DNA of 64,000 bases from DASUPK01 sp963815665 (GTDB lineage Bacteria; Actinomycetota; Thermoleophilia; Solirubrobacterales; 70-9). The position numbers were made by a program, and so were the translations under genes. The notes below the pieces were generated by a model, which did not search any database, was not told the origin of the DNA, and saw only the letters and a program-made list of their open reading frames with translations. The stretch lies in assembly GCA_963815665.1 (NCBI GenBank), contig CAWFHN010000005.1:65370-129369 (forward strand). Reading direction: 5' to 3'. Below, piece after piece: positions 1 to 7,542 of this stretch; position 1 is the stretch's first letter, and each line of letters starts with the position of its first letter.

Positions 1-96
1 CGAGTCGGGCTGGGCCAGCTCGGCGATCTGGTCGACCCATGCAATGAGCTTGGCGTGCTTGGTCGGTGCCTCCGTTGCGGCGGTTGTCTCACTCAC
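1..96 (-). CDS. pckG: Phosphoenolpyruvate carboxykinase (GTP), N-terminal fragment
   Basis: Reading leftwards from a GTG at 94-96, 32 codons stay open to the window edge. The peptide contains KHAKLIAWVDQIAEL followed by AQPD, which resembles the first helix of GTP-dependent PEP carboxykinases (oxaloacetate + GTP to PEP, gluconeogenesis). A purine-rich AAGGAG lies about 12 nt upstream; an in-frame TTG closer to it is an alternative start. Only about 5% of the expected protein is present, so no catalytic residue can be checked. The identification rests on the N-terminal pattern alone. Confidence 0.68.
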   Translation of the reverse strand, partial: MSETTAATEAPTKHAKLIAWVDQIAELAQPDS

Positions 97-238
97 TGAT
101 GCGTTCAACTCCTTGGTCGGTGAATTGATCGATGAGTCGATGCCCCTGCGAGGCGCGGCATGCTCTCACACCGCGCCGTCGTATCGGTTTATAGGGAATG
201 TCGAGGACCCGGCACGACACCGAGGGGTCACGTGAAGC

Positions 239-985
239 CTAACCGGGACGCGGAACGACCATGACCGGGCAGGCCGCACCTCGTATCACCCGTGACGAGA
301 CGCTGCCGATCAGCAGCCGCATCACGGGGCCGAAGCCCCGTGACCCGAGGACGAGCAGGTCGATCCCAACCTCCGAGAGCTCCAGCAGCTTGTCCACCGG
401 ATTCCCGCGCTCCAGGACGGGCAATGCGCGCACCTCGGGCGGGAGCGCCGCGACGGCCTCATTGAGGCGGGTCTGGAAGTCCGGGCCAGCCTCGGCGCCG
501 GCCTGCGCCGCGGCCGCGGCTCCCATCGCAGGCACCGGCGTCGCCACCCCGATCACCTTCATCGAGCCGCCGAACTTCAGGCACAGCTTGGCGCCCTCCT
601 CGAGGGCAGCCTGCGACTCGGCCATACCGTCGTAGCCGACCGCAAGCACGCGGAGACGGTCGCCTGAGTGGTCCTCCTCCGCGTAGCTCTTCGGTGCGAT
701 TATGAGCCGGCAGCGGGCGCCCTGCAGGAGGTGCTCGGCGATGCTGCCCGGTGAGACGGAGCCGATGTGCGCCCGGTGGGTGGATCCGAGGACGATCAGG
801 TCCGCGTCCCCGCGTTCCGCCAACGCCCCCAGAGCGTCGGCCGGCGAGCCCTTCTCGACGTGGACCACCTTGAGCTCTCCGCCATCCCTCTCGACGATGC
901 GCTTCGCCAGCACGCGGGCGTCCTCGCCGCGCTCGTTGTCCTCGTAGCCGGCGACGACGTTCTTGTATAGAGGCGGGTGCGCCAT
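239..985 (-). CDS. Tandem-domain universal stress protein (UspA family)
   Basis: A 248-residue protein with two Usp folds, roughly residues 1-98 and 110-248. Each half ends in the family's nucleotide-binding strand-loop: VLGSTHRAHIGSVSPGS in the first half, and VLGSRGFGPVMRLLIGS followed by VSS in the second, the latter a good match to the ATP-binding pattern G-x2-G-x9-G-S. Usp proteins are cytoplasmic stress and dormancy proteins; a specific role cannot be read from sequence. The N-terminal half is somewhat shortened compared with a canonical Usp domain. It lies between the pckG start and the ArsR gene, and both are on the same strand. No clear Shine-Dalgarno is visible before the ATG at 985. 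Confidence 0.9.
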   Translation of the reverse strand: MAHPPLYKNVVAGYEDNERGEDARVLAKRIVERDGGELKVVHVEKGSPADALGALAERGDADLIVLGSTHRAHIGSVSPGSIAEHLLQGARCRLIIAPKSYAEEDHSGDRLRVLAVGYDGMAESQAALEEGAKLCLKFGGSMKVIGVATPVPAMGAAAAAQAGAEAGPDFQTRLNEAVAALPPEVRALPVLERGNPVDKLLELSEVGIDLLVLGSRGFGPVMRLLIGSVSSRVIRGAACPVMVVPRPG

Positions 986-1042
986 GGGCCTAAGAGCCTA
1001 AAAGGGAAGCCCTAGTCGATTTTGGCGGCGGCCGTTCGTCGT

Positions 1043-1360
1043 TCAGACATGAACGGTCTTCGAGCTCAGCACCGCATCGAGCAGGCCCGGGAACCGGGCG
1101 TCGAGGTCGTCACGCCGCAACTCGGTCATCTTCGTCGTCCCCTGGCGCTCTTGCCGGATCACACCGGCCTCCCGCAGAGTCCGGAAGTGATGGGTCATCG
1201 TCGACTTGCTGATGTCGAAGCCGAACTTGCCGCAGGGACGCGGCTCGTCGTCCTCATCGAGCCGGCGGACGATCTCCAGCCGGTGCGGATCGCTGAGGGC
1301 GTGCAGGACGGCCGGCAGCTCGATCTCGCTGGTCTCAGGATGGTGTGGATCCATGCCCAT
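1043..1360 (-). CDS. ArsR-family winged-helix repressor
   Basis: A small winged-helix DNA-binding protein: LHALSDPHRLEIVRRL is the typical ArsR helix 2-3, and STMTHHFRTLREAGVI is the recognition helix and wing start. One cysteine is present (PCGKF) but no ELCVCDL metal motif, so the inducer is unknown. The ATG at 1360 gives 105 residues. An upstream ATG at 1384 would add eight residues, but it would place one of two operator-like sequences inside the coding region, so 1360 is preferred. It is divergent from the leader ORF and efflux pump, and repression of that operon plus autoregulation is the natural inference. Confidence 0.87.
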   Translation of the reverse strand: MGMDPHHPETSEIELPAVLHALSDPHRLEIVRRLDEDDEPRPCGKFGFDISKSTMTHHFRTLREAGVIRQERQGTTKMTELRRDDLDARFPGLLDAVLSSKTVHV

Positions 1361-1371
1361 CAGCTTAGCTC

Positions 1372-1386
1372 GTACGACAGTCATCG
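1372..1386. promoter_or_regulatory. Operator-like half-site pair, imperfect copy
   Basis: GTACGACAGTCATCG repeats the arms of the perfect palindrome 25 bp to its right (GTACGA, three variable bases, TCATCG). It lies just upstream of the preferred ArsR start and probably forms a second, weaker repressor site. Confidence 0.55.
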
Positions 1387-1396
1387 AACTTCTTTG

Positions 1397-1414
1397 GTAC
1401 GATGTTCATCGTAC
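1397..1414. promoter_or_regulatory. Perfect 18-bp palindrome, probable ArsR operator
   Basis: GTACGATG-TT-CATCGTAC is a perfect inverted repeat with 8-bp arms in the ArsR/efflux-pump divergent intergenic region. Position and symmetry fit a dimeric ArsR-family binding site controlling both directions. Confidence 0.7.
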
Positions 1415-1441
1415 TATCAAACAGGCGCGGAGGCAAGTCAC

Positions 1442-1558
1442 ATGCCCGACACAGAGAACATCGAAACCATCCCCGCCGCCCCCGAGCTCGACCCGCATGG
1501 CTCGAGGCGCGCGGCAGCGGTAGAGGCGGCGTACATTCTGGAGGCAGTTCGCAAGTGA
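1442..1558 (+). CDS. 38-residue leader ORF translationally coupled to the efflux pump
   Basis: ATG at 1442 is preceded by GGAGG (1429-1433) at ideal spacing. The ORF encodes 38 mostly polar residues beginning MPDTENIETIPAAPEL and ending AYILEAVRK. Its TGA (1556-1558) overlaps the GTG start of the MFS gene in a GTGA arrangement, so it is expected to couple translation of the transporter. I recognise no family. It has no membrane segment and no cysteines. It could be a regulatory leader peptide, a small partner of the pump, or only a coupling device. Confidence 0.6.
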   Translation: MPDTENIETIPAAPELDPHGSRRAAAVEAAYILEAVRK

Positions 1559-3030
1559 ACCCCATCACCGCAGCGAAGGGGGCCATGAAGCGCAACTCCA
1601 CAGCACTACTGCTGGTCGTCTGTCTCGGCCAGTTCATGGTGGTCCTCGACGTCTCGATCGTCAACGTCGCGCTGCCCTCCATCAAGGACGCGCTGGGCTT
1701 CTCGACCAACGGACTGCAGTGGGTACTGAACGGCTACACCCTGACCTTCGCCGGCTTCCTGCTGCTCGGCGGGCGCGCGGCCGACCTCTTCGGCCGCAGG
1801 CGGATGTTCTTCCTCGGCACGCTGATCTTCTCCGGAGCCTCGCTGCTCTGCGCGATCGCCCCCACCGCGGGGACGCTGGTCGCCGCGCGAGCGCTCCAGG
1901 GCATCGGCGGCGCGATCCTCTCCCCCGCCACCCTGGCGATCATCACCACCTCCTTCGACGAGGGCGCGCCGCGTAACCGCGCGCTCGGCGCCTGGGGCGC
2001 GGTCGGCGCGATCGGCGCGACCGCCGGCGTGCTACTCGGCGGGATCCTGACCGAGGCCTTCAGCTGGCCGGCGATCTTCCTCATCAACGTCCCGATCGGA
2101 CTCGGGCTGGTGGCTTTCAGCAGCGGCCTGATTCCCGAGGGCCGCAGCGAGTCCGAGAACCGGCACTTCGATCTCACCGGCGCCATTCTGGTCACCCTCG
2201 GGATGACCTCCCTGACCTACGGGATCGTCACCACGGACCGTCTCGACTGGGGCTCGCTCGGCGTGCTCGCCCCTGTCGCCGCCGGAGCCGCCCTGCTGGT
2301 GGCGTTCGCCATCTACCAGAACAACCTCGCCAGGCGCCCGGACAAGACGGCGCTGATGCCACTGAGCGTGTTCAAGCTGCGCAACCTGCGCGCCGCGAAC
2401 CTGGTCATCTTCCTGCTCTACGGCGCGATCTTCGGCTTCTGGTTCTTCCAGTCCCTCTACATGCAGGGCACCCTCCACTACAGCGCTCTGCGGACGGGCC
2501 TCGCGTTCGTCCCGATGACCGCAGCGGTGGCCACCGGCGCGACGCTCGCTCCGCGGCTGGCCAAGGTGATCGAGGCCCGGTGGGTGCTTGCGGCGGGAAT
2601 GCTCTCCGCGGCCATCGGCGAGTTCCTTCTCACCAGCGTCCACCCCGGCGGCAGCTACGTGGCGAACGTGCTTCCCGGCGGCCTGCTCGGCGCGTTCGGG
2701 CTGGGGCTCGCCCTGGTCCCCGCGACGATCGTCGCGGTACAGGGCGTCCCCCGCGCGCTCAGCGGACTGGCCTCCGGAGTGCTCAACACCTCGCGCTTCG
2801 TCGGCGCCGCCCTCGGCCTGGCGGTGTTGAGCACCCTCGCCGCGAACCACACCTCGTCGCAGGTCGACTCCGGGACCTCGGCCGCGAAGGCCCTCACCGA
2901 CGGCTTCCAGCTCCAGTTCGGGGTCGGGGCCGCCTTCTGCCTCGTCGGCGTGGTCGCCGCCGTGGTGCTGCTGCGGCCGCAGCGGGAGCGGGAGCGCGCA
3001 GCGGGGATGGCCGAAGCAGAGAGCGCCTAG
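1555..3030 (+). CDS. DHA2-type MFS drug efflux transporter (EmrB/QacA-like)
   Basis: About 491 residues, matching the 14-helix drug:H+ antiporter family. Family marks are VVLDVSIVNVALP in helix 1 (motif D1), GGRAADLFGRRRMF in the helix 2-3 loop (motif A), and a Gly-rich helix 5 with GATAGVLLGG. It should export hydrophobic drugs or metabolites using the proton gradient. The GTG at 1555 is chosen because GGAGG lies 10 nt before it and it overlaps the upstream small ORF stop. An ATG at 1585 is the other plausible start. The divergent ArsR gene and the palindrome upstream suggest inducible expression. Confidence 0.9.
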   Translation: MNPITAAKGAMKRNSTALLLVVCLGQFMVVLDVSIVNVALPSIKDALGFSTNGLQWVLNGYTLTFAGFLLLGGRAADLFGRRRMFFLGTLIFSGASLLCAIAPTAGTLVAARALQGIGGAILSPATLAIITTSFDEGAPRNRALGAWGAVGAIGATAGVLLGGILTEAFSWPAIFLINVPIGLGLVAFSSGLIPEGRSESENRHFDLTGAILVTLGMTSLTYGIVTTDRLDWGSLGVLAPVAAGAALLVAFAIYQNNLARRPDKTALMPLSVFKLRNLRAANLVIFLLYGAIFGFWFFQSLYMQGTLHYSALRTGLAFVPMTAAVATGATLAPRLAKVIEARWVLAAGMLSAAIGEFLLTSVHPGGSYVANVLPGGLLGAFGLGLALVPATIVAVQGVPRALSGLASGVLNTSRFVGAALGLAVLSTLAANHTSSQVDSGTSAAKALTDGFQLQFGVGAAFCLVGVVAAVVLLRPQRERERAAGMAEAESA

Positions 3031-3106
3031 CGGGCCCGGCGACCGCCAGCGCCTCGTCTGATGCGGCGGCTTTGTACTGTTCCCGCCCGCCCCTCGGGCG
3101 ACCCTC

Positions 3107-4324
3107 ATGCGCTTCTACGAGTTCGAAAGCCGCCGGATAGTCGAGCGGGCCGGGATCCCGGTCACCGAGTACGGCTTCTGCAAGACCGCCGCGGAGGCCA
3201 GGGAGGCCGCCGAGCGGATCGGTGGATCGACGGTGATCAAGTCCCAGGTCCTGACCGGCGGCCGGATGAAGGCGGGCGGGGTCAAGTTCGCCGACACGCC
3301 CGAGGAGGCCGAGGGCCACGCGGAGGAGATCCTGAAGCTCGAGATCGGCGGCCACATGCCGGTCGGCGTCCTGGTCGACCCCAAGGCCGAGGTCGAGCAG
3401 GAGTACTACGCCGCGGTGCTCTGGGACGGGCGGGCCAAGCGCCCGATGATGCTCTTCTCGGACATGGGCGGGATCGACATCGAGGAGGTGGCCGAGAAGC
3501 ACCCCGATCACGTCGGGCGTGGCCACCTCTCCAATCTCCACCCCATCCCCGACTTTCGTGCCAAGGAGGTGGTCGCCGCCGCCGGAGCCCTGACGGGCCG
3601 CGGGCTCACCCGCGCCACCCCGGTGCTCGCCCGGCTCGCCCAGCTCCAGCGCGACTACGACATGACCCTGGCCGAGATCAACCCGCTCGCCCGCCTCACC
3701 GACGGATCCTTCGTCGCGCTCGACGCGCACATGGAGATGGAGGACGAGGCGGTCGGTCGCCACCAGAGGATGCTCGGGGAGATCGGCGTCGAGCTTGAGG
3801 AGCCCCGCGAGCTCTATGAGCCCTCCGAGTTCGAGCGCAACGTCAAGGCGATCGACGAGGCGGACCACCGCGGCGTCATCCAGGGCAAGGACCACGGCTT
3901 CACCGGCAACCTCGGCCTCGTCATCGGCGCCGGCGGCGGCTCGCTGACGCTGACCGACGCGGTCCGCAGCCAGGGCGGCAAGCCCGCCAACTACGCGGAA
4001 ATCGGCGGCAACCCCTCCGTCGCCAAGTCGTGCGGCCTCGCCAGGGAGGTCCTGCAGAAGGACGGCGTCGAGAAGATCGCGGTGATGATGTCCATCGTCT
4101 CCAACACCCGGGTCGACATCGTCGCCCGCGGCGTGATCAAGGCCTGCCTCGAGCTGGGCAAGGACCCGGCCGACACCATCGCGGTCTTCCGCATTCCCGG
4201 AGCCTGGGAGGAGGAGGGGGCCAAGATCCTCGGCAAGTACGGGATCGAGTTCCGCGACCGCTCCACCTCGATGTGGGAGGCGGCCGGCGAGGCCGTTACG
4301 AAGATTCAGGGAGGAGCGGCATGA
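3107..4324 (+). CDS. sucC: Succinyl-CoA ligase-like beta subunit (ATP-grasp acyl-CoA synthetase)
   Basis: A 405-residue protein with the SucC layout. An N-terminal ATP-grasp domain (about 1-240) carries STVIKSQVLTGGRMKAGG and the metal-binding AEINPLARL. A C-terminal flavodoxin-like CoA-ligase domain follows (about 255-400), with GNLGLVIGAGGGSL and YAEIGGNPS. In standard enzymes the heterotetramer makes succinyl-CoA from succinate, CoA and NTP. The sequence is divergent from typical SucC, so the acid substrate is uncertain. It overlaps the alpha-subunit gene by ATGA at 4321-4324 and is followed by a ferredoxin gene, which is not the usual sucCD context. Confidence 0.82.
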   Translation: MRFYEFESRRIVERAGIPVTEYGFCKTAAEAREAAERIGGSTVIKSQVLTGGRMKAGGVKFADTPEEAEGHAEEILKLEIGGHMPVGVLVDPKAEVEQEYYAAVLWDGRAKRPMMLFSDMGGIDIEEVAEKHPDHVGRGHLSNLHPIPDFRAKEVVAAAGALTGRGLTRATPVLARLAQLQRDYDMTLAEINPLARLTDGSFVALDAHMEMEDEAVGRHQRMLGEIGVELEEPRELYEPSEFERNVKAIDEADHRGVIQGKDHGFTGNLGLVIGAGGGSLTLTDAVRSQGGKPANYAEIGGNPSVAKSCGLAREVLQKDGVEKIAVMMSIVSNTRVDIVARGVIKACLELGKDPADTIAVFRIPGAWEEEGAKILGKYGIEFRDRSTSMWEAAGEAVTKIQGGAA

Positions 4325-5238
4325 GCATCCTTCTCAACGAGGACTTCACCTTCATCGTCCAGGGCATCACCGGACGCGAGGCGGTCAACCTGACCAGGGA
4401 GTGCCTGGACTACGGCTCCAAGATCGTCGGCGGCGTCACCCCCGGCCGCAAGGGCCGCGACGTCCACGGCGTGCCAGTCTTCGACACCGTCGAGCAGGCG
4501 GTCGCCGACCACGGCTCGCAGATCGACGGCTCCGTCGTCACCGTCCCTCCCACCTTCACCAAGGACGCCGTGTTCGAGGCGATCGAGAACGGGATCAAGC
4601 TGATCGTCGTCGTCACGGAGCGCATCCCGCGCCGTGACGTCGCCGAGATGGTGGAGCTGGCCAACCTGCGCGGCGCCCGGATCATCGGCCCCAACTGCCT
4701 CGGGATCATCGCCCCGGGGGTCGGCAAGATGGGCGGAATCGGCGGTCCCGCCAAGGACGCGGCCAAGGCGTACGAGCCCGGCTCGATCGGCGTCATGTCG
4801 CGCTCGGGCGGCATGACCACCGAGATCTCCTCGACGCTCACCGCCGCCGGACTCGGCGTCTCAACCGCCGTGTCGATCGGCGGCGACGCAATCATCGGCT
4901 CCACCTACGCCGAGCTGATGCCCCTCTTCGAGGCGGACAAGCAGACCGAGGCGATCGTGATCTACACCGAGCCCGGTGGCCGCATGGAGGCCGAGCTGGT
5001 CGACTGGCGCGCGGAGAACGACGCGAAGCTCCCGATCGTCGCCTTCATGGCCGGCAAGTTCATGGACGACGAGGAGATGCAGGGCATGAGCTTCGGCCAC
5101 GCCGGGACGATCGTCGAGGGCGCCGAGGACTCGGCCACCCAGAAGATCGCCCGCCTCCAGGAGGCCGGGATCCCGGTGGTCGAGCGGATCGACGAGATCC
5201 CCGGCGCCGTCAAGGACAAGCTGGGGGCCAAGGTCTGA
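4321..5238 (+). CDS. sucD: Succinyl-CoA ligase-like alpha subunit
   Basis: A 305-residue SucD-family protein. The N-terminal CoA-binding Rossmann domain begins FIVQGITGREA, and the phosphohistidine loop is SFGHAGTIVEG. Two places differ from textbook SucD: GPNCLGIIAPG instead of GPNCPG, and SRSGGMTTE instead of SRSGTLTYE. The SRSGGM form recalls the ATP-citrate lyase/citryl-CoA synthetase branch, so a different carboxylic acid is possible. It is coupled on both sides: ATGA with the beta subunit and TGATG with the ferredoxin at 5236-5240. Confidence 0.82.
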   Translation: MSILLNEDFTFIVQGITGREAVNLTRECLDYGSKIVGGVTPGRKGRDVHGVPVFDTVEQAVADHGSQIDGSVVTVPPTFTKDAVFEAIENGIKLIVVVTERIPRRDVAEMVELANLRGARIIGPNCLGIIAPGVGKMGGIGGPAKDAAKAYEPGSIGVMSRSGGMTTEISSTLTAAGLGVSTAVSIGGDAIIGSTYAELMPLFEADKQTEAIVIYTEPGGRMEAELVDWRAENDAKLPIVAFMAGKFMDDEEMQGMSFGHAGTIVEGAEDSATQKIARLQEAGIPVVERIDEIPGAVKDKLGAKV

Positions 5239-5489
5239 TGGCCGAACAACAGCTCGAGGGAATCTTCATCGACGTCGAGATCGACGACGCGATCGCAAAC
5301 GATGCCGAGATGGCGGGGAAGCTCGAGGAGGTGTGCCCCGTCGACATCTTCGCCAACGAGGACCGCAAGCTCGCGGTGGTCCGCGAGAACCTCGACGAGT
5401 GCGTCCTCTGCAACCTCTGCGTCGAGGCCGCACCCCCGGGCGGAGTCGTCGTCAAGAAGCTCTACGACGGCACCGCGCTGCGCCGCTAG
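5238..5489 (+). CDS. FixX-like single-cluster ferredoxin
   Basis: An 83-residue protein with four cysteines arranged as Cys33-Pro, then Cys55-x2-Cys58-x2-Cys61. The fourth cysteine of the second motif is replaced by Ala65 before Pro66. This is the pattern left when a 2[4Fe-4S] ferredoxin keeps only one cluster (the CP of motif I plus CxxCxxC of motif II), as in FixX-type ferredoxins of electron-transfer-flavoprotein systems. It should carry one [4Fe-4S] cluster and one electron. Its start overlaps the SucD-like stop (TGATG), so the three proteins are probably made together. Confidence 0.82.
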   Translation: MAEQQLEGIFIDVEIDDAIANDAEMAGKLEEVCPVDIFANEDRKLAVVRENLDECVLCNLCVEAAPPGGVVVKKLYDGTALRR

Positions 5490-5547
5490 TCACCAAGCCG
5501 GCGCACCCGTTCGCCACTCGCACGATGTCCTCTGCCAAGATTCCGAC

Positions 5548-6060
5548 GTGGGCGAAACCGAGGGAGACGCAGGTTTCCGACCCACCCCTCTCCGGGCGGC
5601 ATTCGAGGCGCGTGATCACAGCGCCGTAGTTGCGGCGCTGGCGCCGGACGTCGTCCTCAACTCACCGATCTTCGACAAGCCGTTCTCCGGCATCGACGAG
5701 GCCGGCGACCTGTTCGCCGTGCTGCTCGAGGTGCTGACGCCGCTCGAGTACCTCGACGAGATCCCGGGCGACCCTCACATCCTCCACTTCCGGGCGGAGG
5801 TCGACGGGACCGAGCTCGAGGGCGTCGACCTGCTGCGCTTCGACGAGCAGGGCCGGGTCAGGGAGATCACCGTCCTCTTCCGCCCCTTCACGGGCATGGC
5901 GGCCTTCATGAGCGCGACCGGCCCGAGGCTCGGACGCCGCCGAGGCGGAGCCGGACGAGCTGGCGTGATGCGAGTGGCCACCGCGCCGCTCACCTTCCTA
6001 ATGCGCAGGACCGCGGCCTCCGGCCCAGGACTGCTGGGCCTGAAGAGTCGCCGCTCCTAG
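5548..6060 (+). CDS. SnoaL/NTF2-like fold protein
   Basis: About 170 residues from a GTG at 5548. The first 110 look like the NTF2-like cone fold: a short helix, then VVAALAPDVVLNSPIF, a strand around HFRAEVDGTELEG, and the final strand VREITVLFRPFTG, which is characteristic of SnoaL-like domains. The basic C-terminal tail, about 45 residues, is not explained by the fold. The family includes cyclases, isomerases and non-enzymatic ligand binders, so function is open. The start is uncertain because no ATG or clear ribosome-binding site is visible. Confidence 0.65.
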   Translation: MGETEGDAGFRPTPLRAAFEARDHSAVVAALAPDVVLNSPIFDKPFSGIDEAGDLFAVLLEVLTPLEYLDEIPGDPHILHFRAEVDGTELEGVDLLRFDEQGRVREITVLFRPFTGMAAFMSATGPRLGRRRGGAGRAGVMRVATAPLTFLMRRTAASGPGLLGLKSRRS

Positions 6061-6102
6061 CCGGGCGGCCCGATCCCGGCGACACCCGGCAGACTTGCCG
6101 GG

Positions 6103-7542
6103 ATGAACTTCATCGAGGACGTCATGGAGCGCTCCAAGGCCTCGCGCCTGGGGATCGTCGCGATCGATGCCGAGGGGCGCCGCCGCGAATGGCACTTCGG
6201 TGAGCTGATCGCCCGCAGCGCCGGCCTCTCGGGCGCGATGGCGGCGCGGGGCGTCGGGCGCGGCGACGTGGTCATGACCCTGGTGGGCAGCCGGATCGAG
6301 TGGGTCCTCGCGATGCTCGCCTGCTTCCGGATGGGCGCCGTGGCGATGCCCTGCAACCCGCAGCTGCGGCGGAAGGACCTCCAGGTCCGGGTGGACGCGG
6401 CTCAGCCGAAGCTCTGCATCGGCGAGGAGGAGCTGCTCGGCGAGCTGCCCGGCGGCCTGCCGGCGATGAACCTGACCGAGGTGGCGGAGGCGCTGGACGA
6501 GGACCTGCCGCAGGAGACGCCCGTCGCCATCGAGGACCTGGACCCTGAAGACCCCGCGGTGATCATCTTCACCTCCGGCACCACCGGCGACCCCAAGGGA
6601 GTCATCTACCCCCAGCGCTACCTCATCGGCCAGCGCCTTCAGGCCCAGCACTGGGTCGGCACGCGCGAGGGCGAGCTCGCCTGGTGCACCGCGGCGCCCG
6701 GCTGGTCGAAGTCGACCCGCAACGCCTTCATCGCGCCCTGGCTGGCCGGTGCCGCGGCGCTCATCCACGACGCCCGCTTCGACCCGGCCGAGCGGCTCGA
6801 CCTGATCGAGCGCGAGGGAGTGAACGTCCTCTGCCAGGCGCCGACCGAGTACCGGATCCTCGCCAAGCGGGCCGAGCTGCGGCCGATCCCGTCGCTGCGC
6901 CGGATGATCTCCGCCGGCGAGCCGCTCAACCCGGAGGTAATCCGCCTCTTCCGGGAGCGGCTCGGGACGGGAATCGGCGATGGCTACGGACAGACCGAGA
7001 CCGGTGCGATCACGGGGATGCGCCCGGACGATGACGATCCCGCCCGGGACGGCTCAATGGGCCGCCCGCTGCCCGGGATCGAGACCCGGGTGATCAACGG
7101 CGAGCTTCAGGTGCGGCGGGGGACGGTGCCGAGCTTCTTCAGCAACTACATCGGCGAGGAGCCGTTCGACGGCGAGTGGTGGACCACCGGCGATCACGTC
7201 AGCCGGGACGACGACGGCTACCTCTGGTTCGAGGGCCGAGACGACGACATCATCATCACCGCCGGGTACAGGGTCGGGCCGTTCGAGGTGGAGTCCGCGC
7301 TGGTCTCCCATCCCGCGGTGGCGGAGGCGGCGGCCGTGCCCGCCCCGGACGAGGACCGCGGCTCCGTGGTCAGGGCGATCGTGGTGCTGGCGAACGGAGA
7401 GCCCTCGGAGGCTCTCGCCGGCGAGCTGCAGGAACACGTGAAGAGCGTCACGGCGCCGTACAAGTACCCGCGGATCGTCGAGTTCGCGGACGAGCTGCCG
7501 AAGACGCCGAGCGGGAAGATCCGGCGGGCGGAATTGAAATGA
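6103..7542 (+). CDS. AMP-forming acyl-CoA synthetase
   Basis: A 479-residue class I adenylate-forming enzyme. The phosphate-binding loop is IIFTSGTTGDPKG (about residues 150-162), the adenylate motif is GDGYGQTETG, the hinge region is WWTTGDHVSRDDDGY followed by FEGRDDDIII, and the catalytic lysine lies in TPSGKIRR at the end. It activates a carboxylic acid as acyl-AMP and then acyl-CoA. The GW(S)K region after the P-loop is reminiscent of medium-chain/acetyl-CoA-synthetase relatives, but the substrate cannot be read. The stop overlaps the ATG of the MFS gene (ATGA, 7539-7542), so acid uptake and activation may be linked. Confidence 0.9.
   Translation: MNFIEDVMERSKASRLGIVAIDAEGRRREWHFGELIARSAGLSGAMAARGVGRGDVVMTLVGSRIEWVLAMLACFRMGAVAMPCNPQLRRKDLQVRVDAAQPKLCIGEEELLGELPGGLPAMNLTEVAEALDEDLPQETPVAIEDLDPEDPAVIIFTSGTTGDPKGVIYPQRYLIGQRLQAQHWVGTREGELAWCTAAPGWSKSTRNAFIAPWLAGAAALIHDARFDPAERLDLIEREGVNVLCQAPTEYRILAKRAELRPIPSLRRMISAGEPLNPEVIRLFRERLGTGIGDGYGQTETGAITGMRPDDDDPARDGSMGRPLPGIETRVINGELQVRRGTVPSFFSNYIGEEPFDGEWWTTGDHVSRDDDGYLWFEGRDDDIIITAGYRVGPFEVESALVSHPAVAEAAAVPAPDEDRGSVVRAIVVLANGEPSEALAGELQEHVKSVTAPYKYPRIVEFADELPKTPSGKIRRAELK

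Noticed and set aside
44..235. 63-residue ORF on the plus strand
   Set aside because: Overlaps the better supported pckG start on the opposite strand and has no recognisable content.
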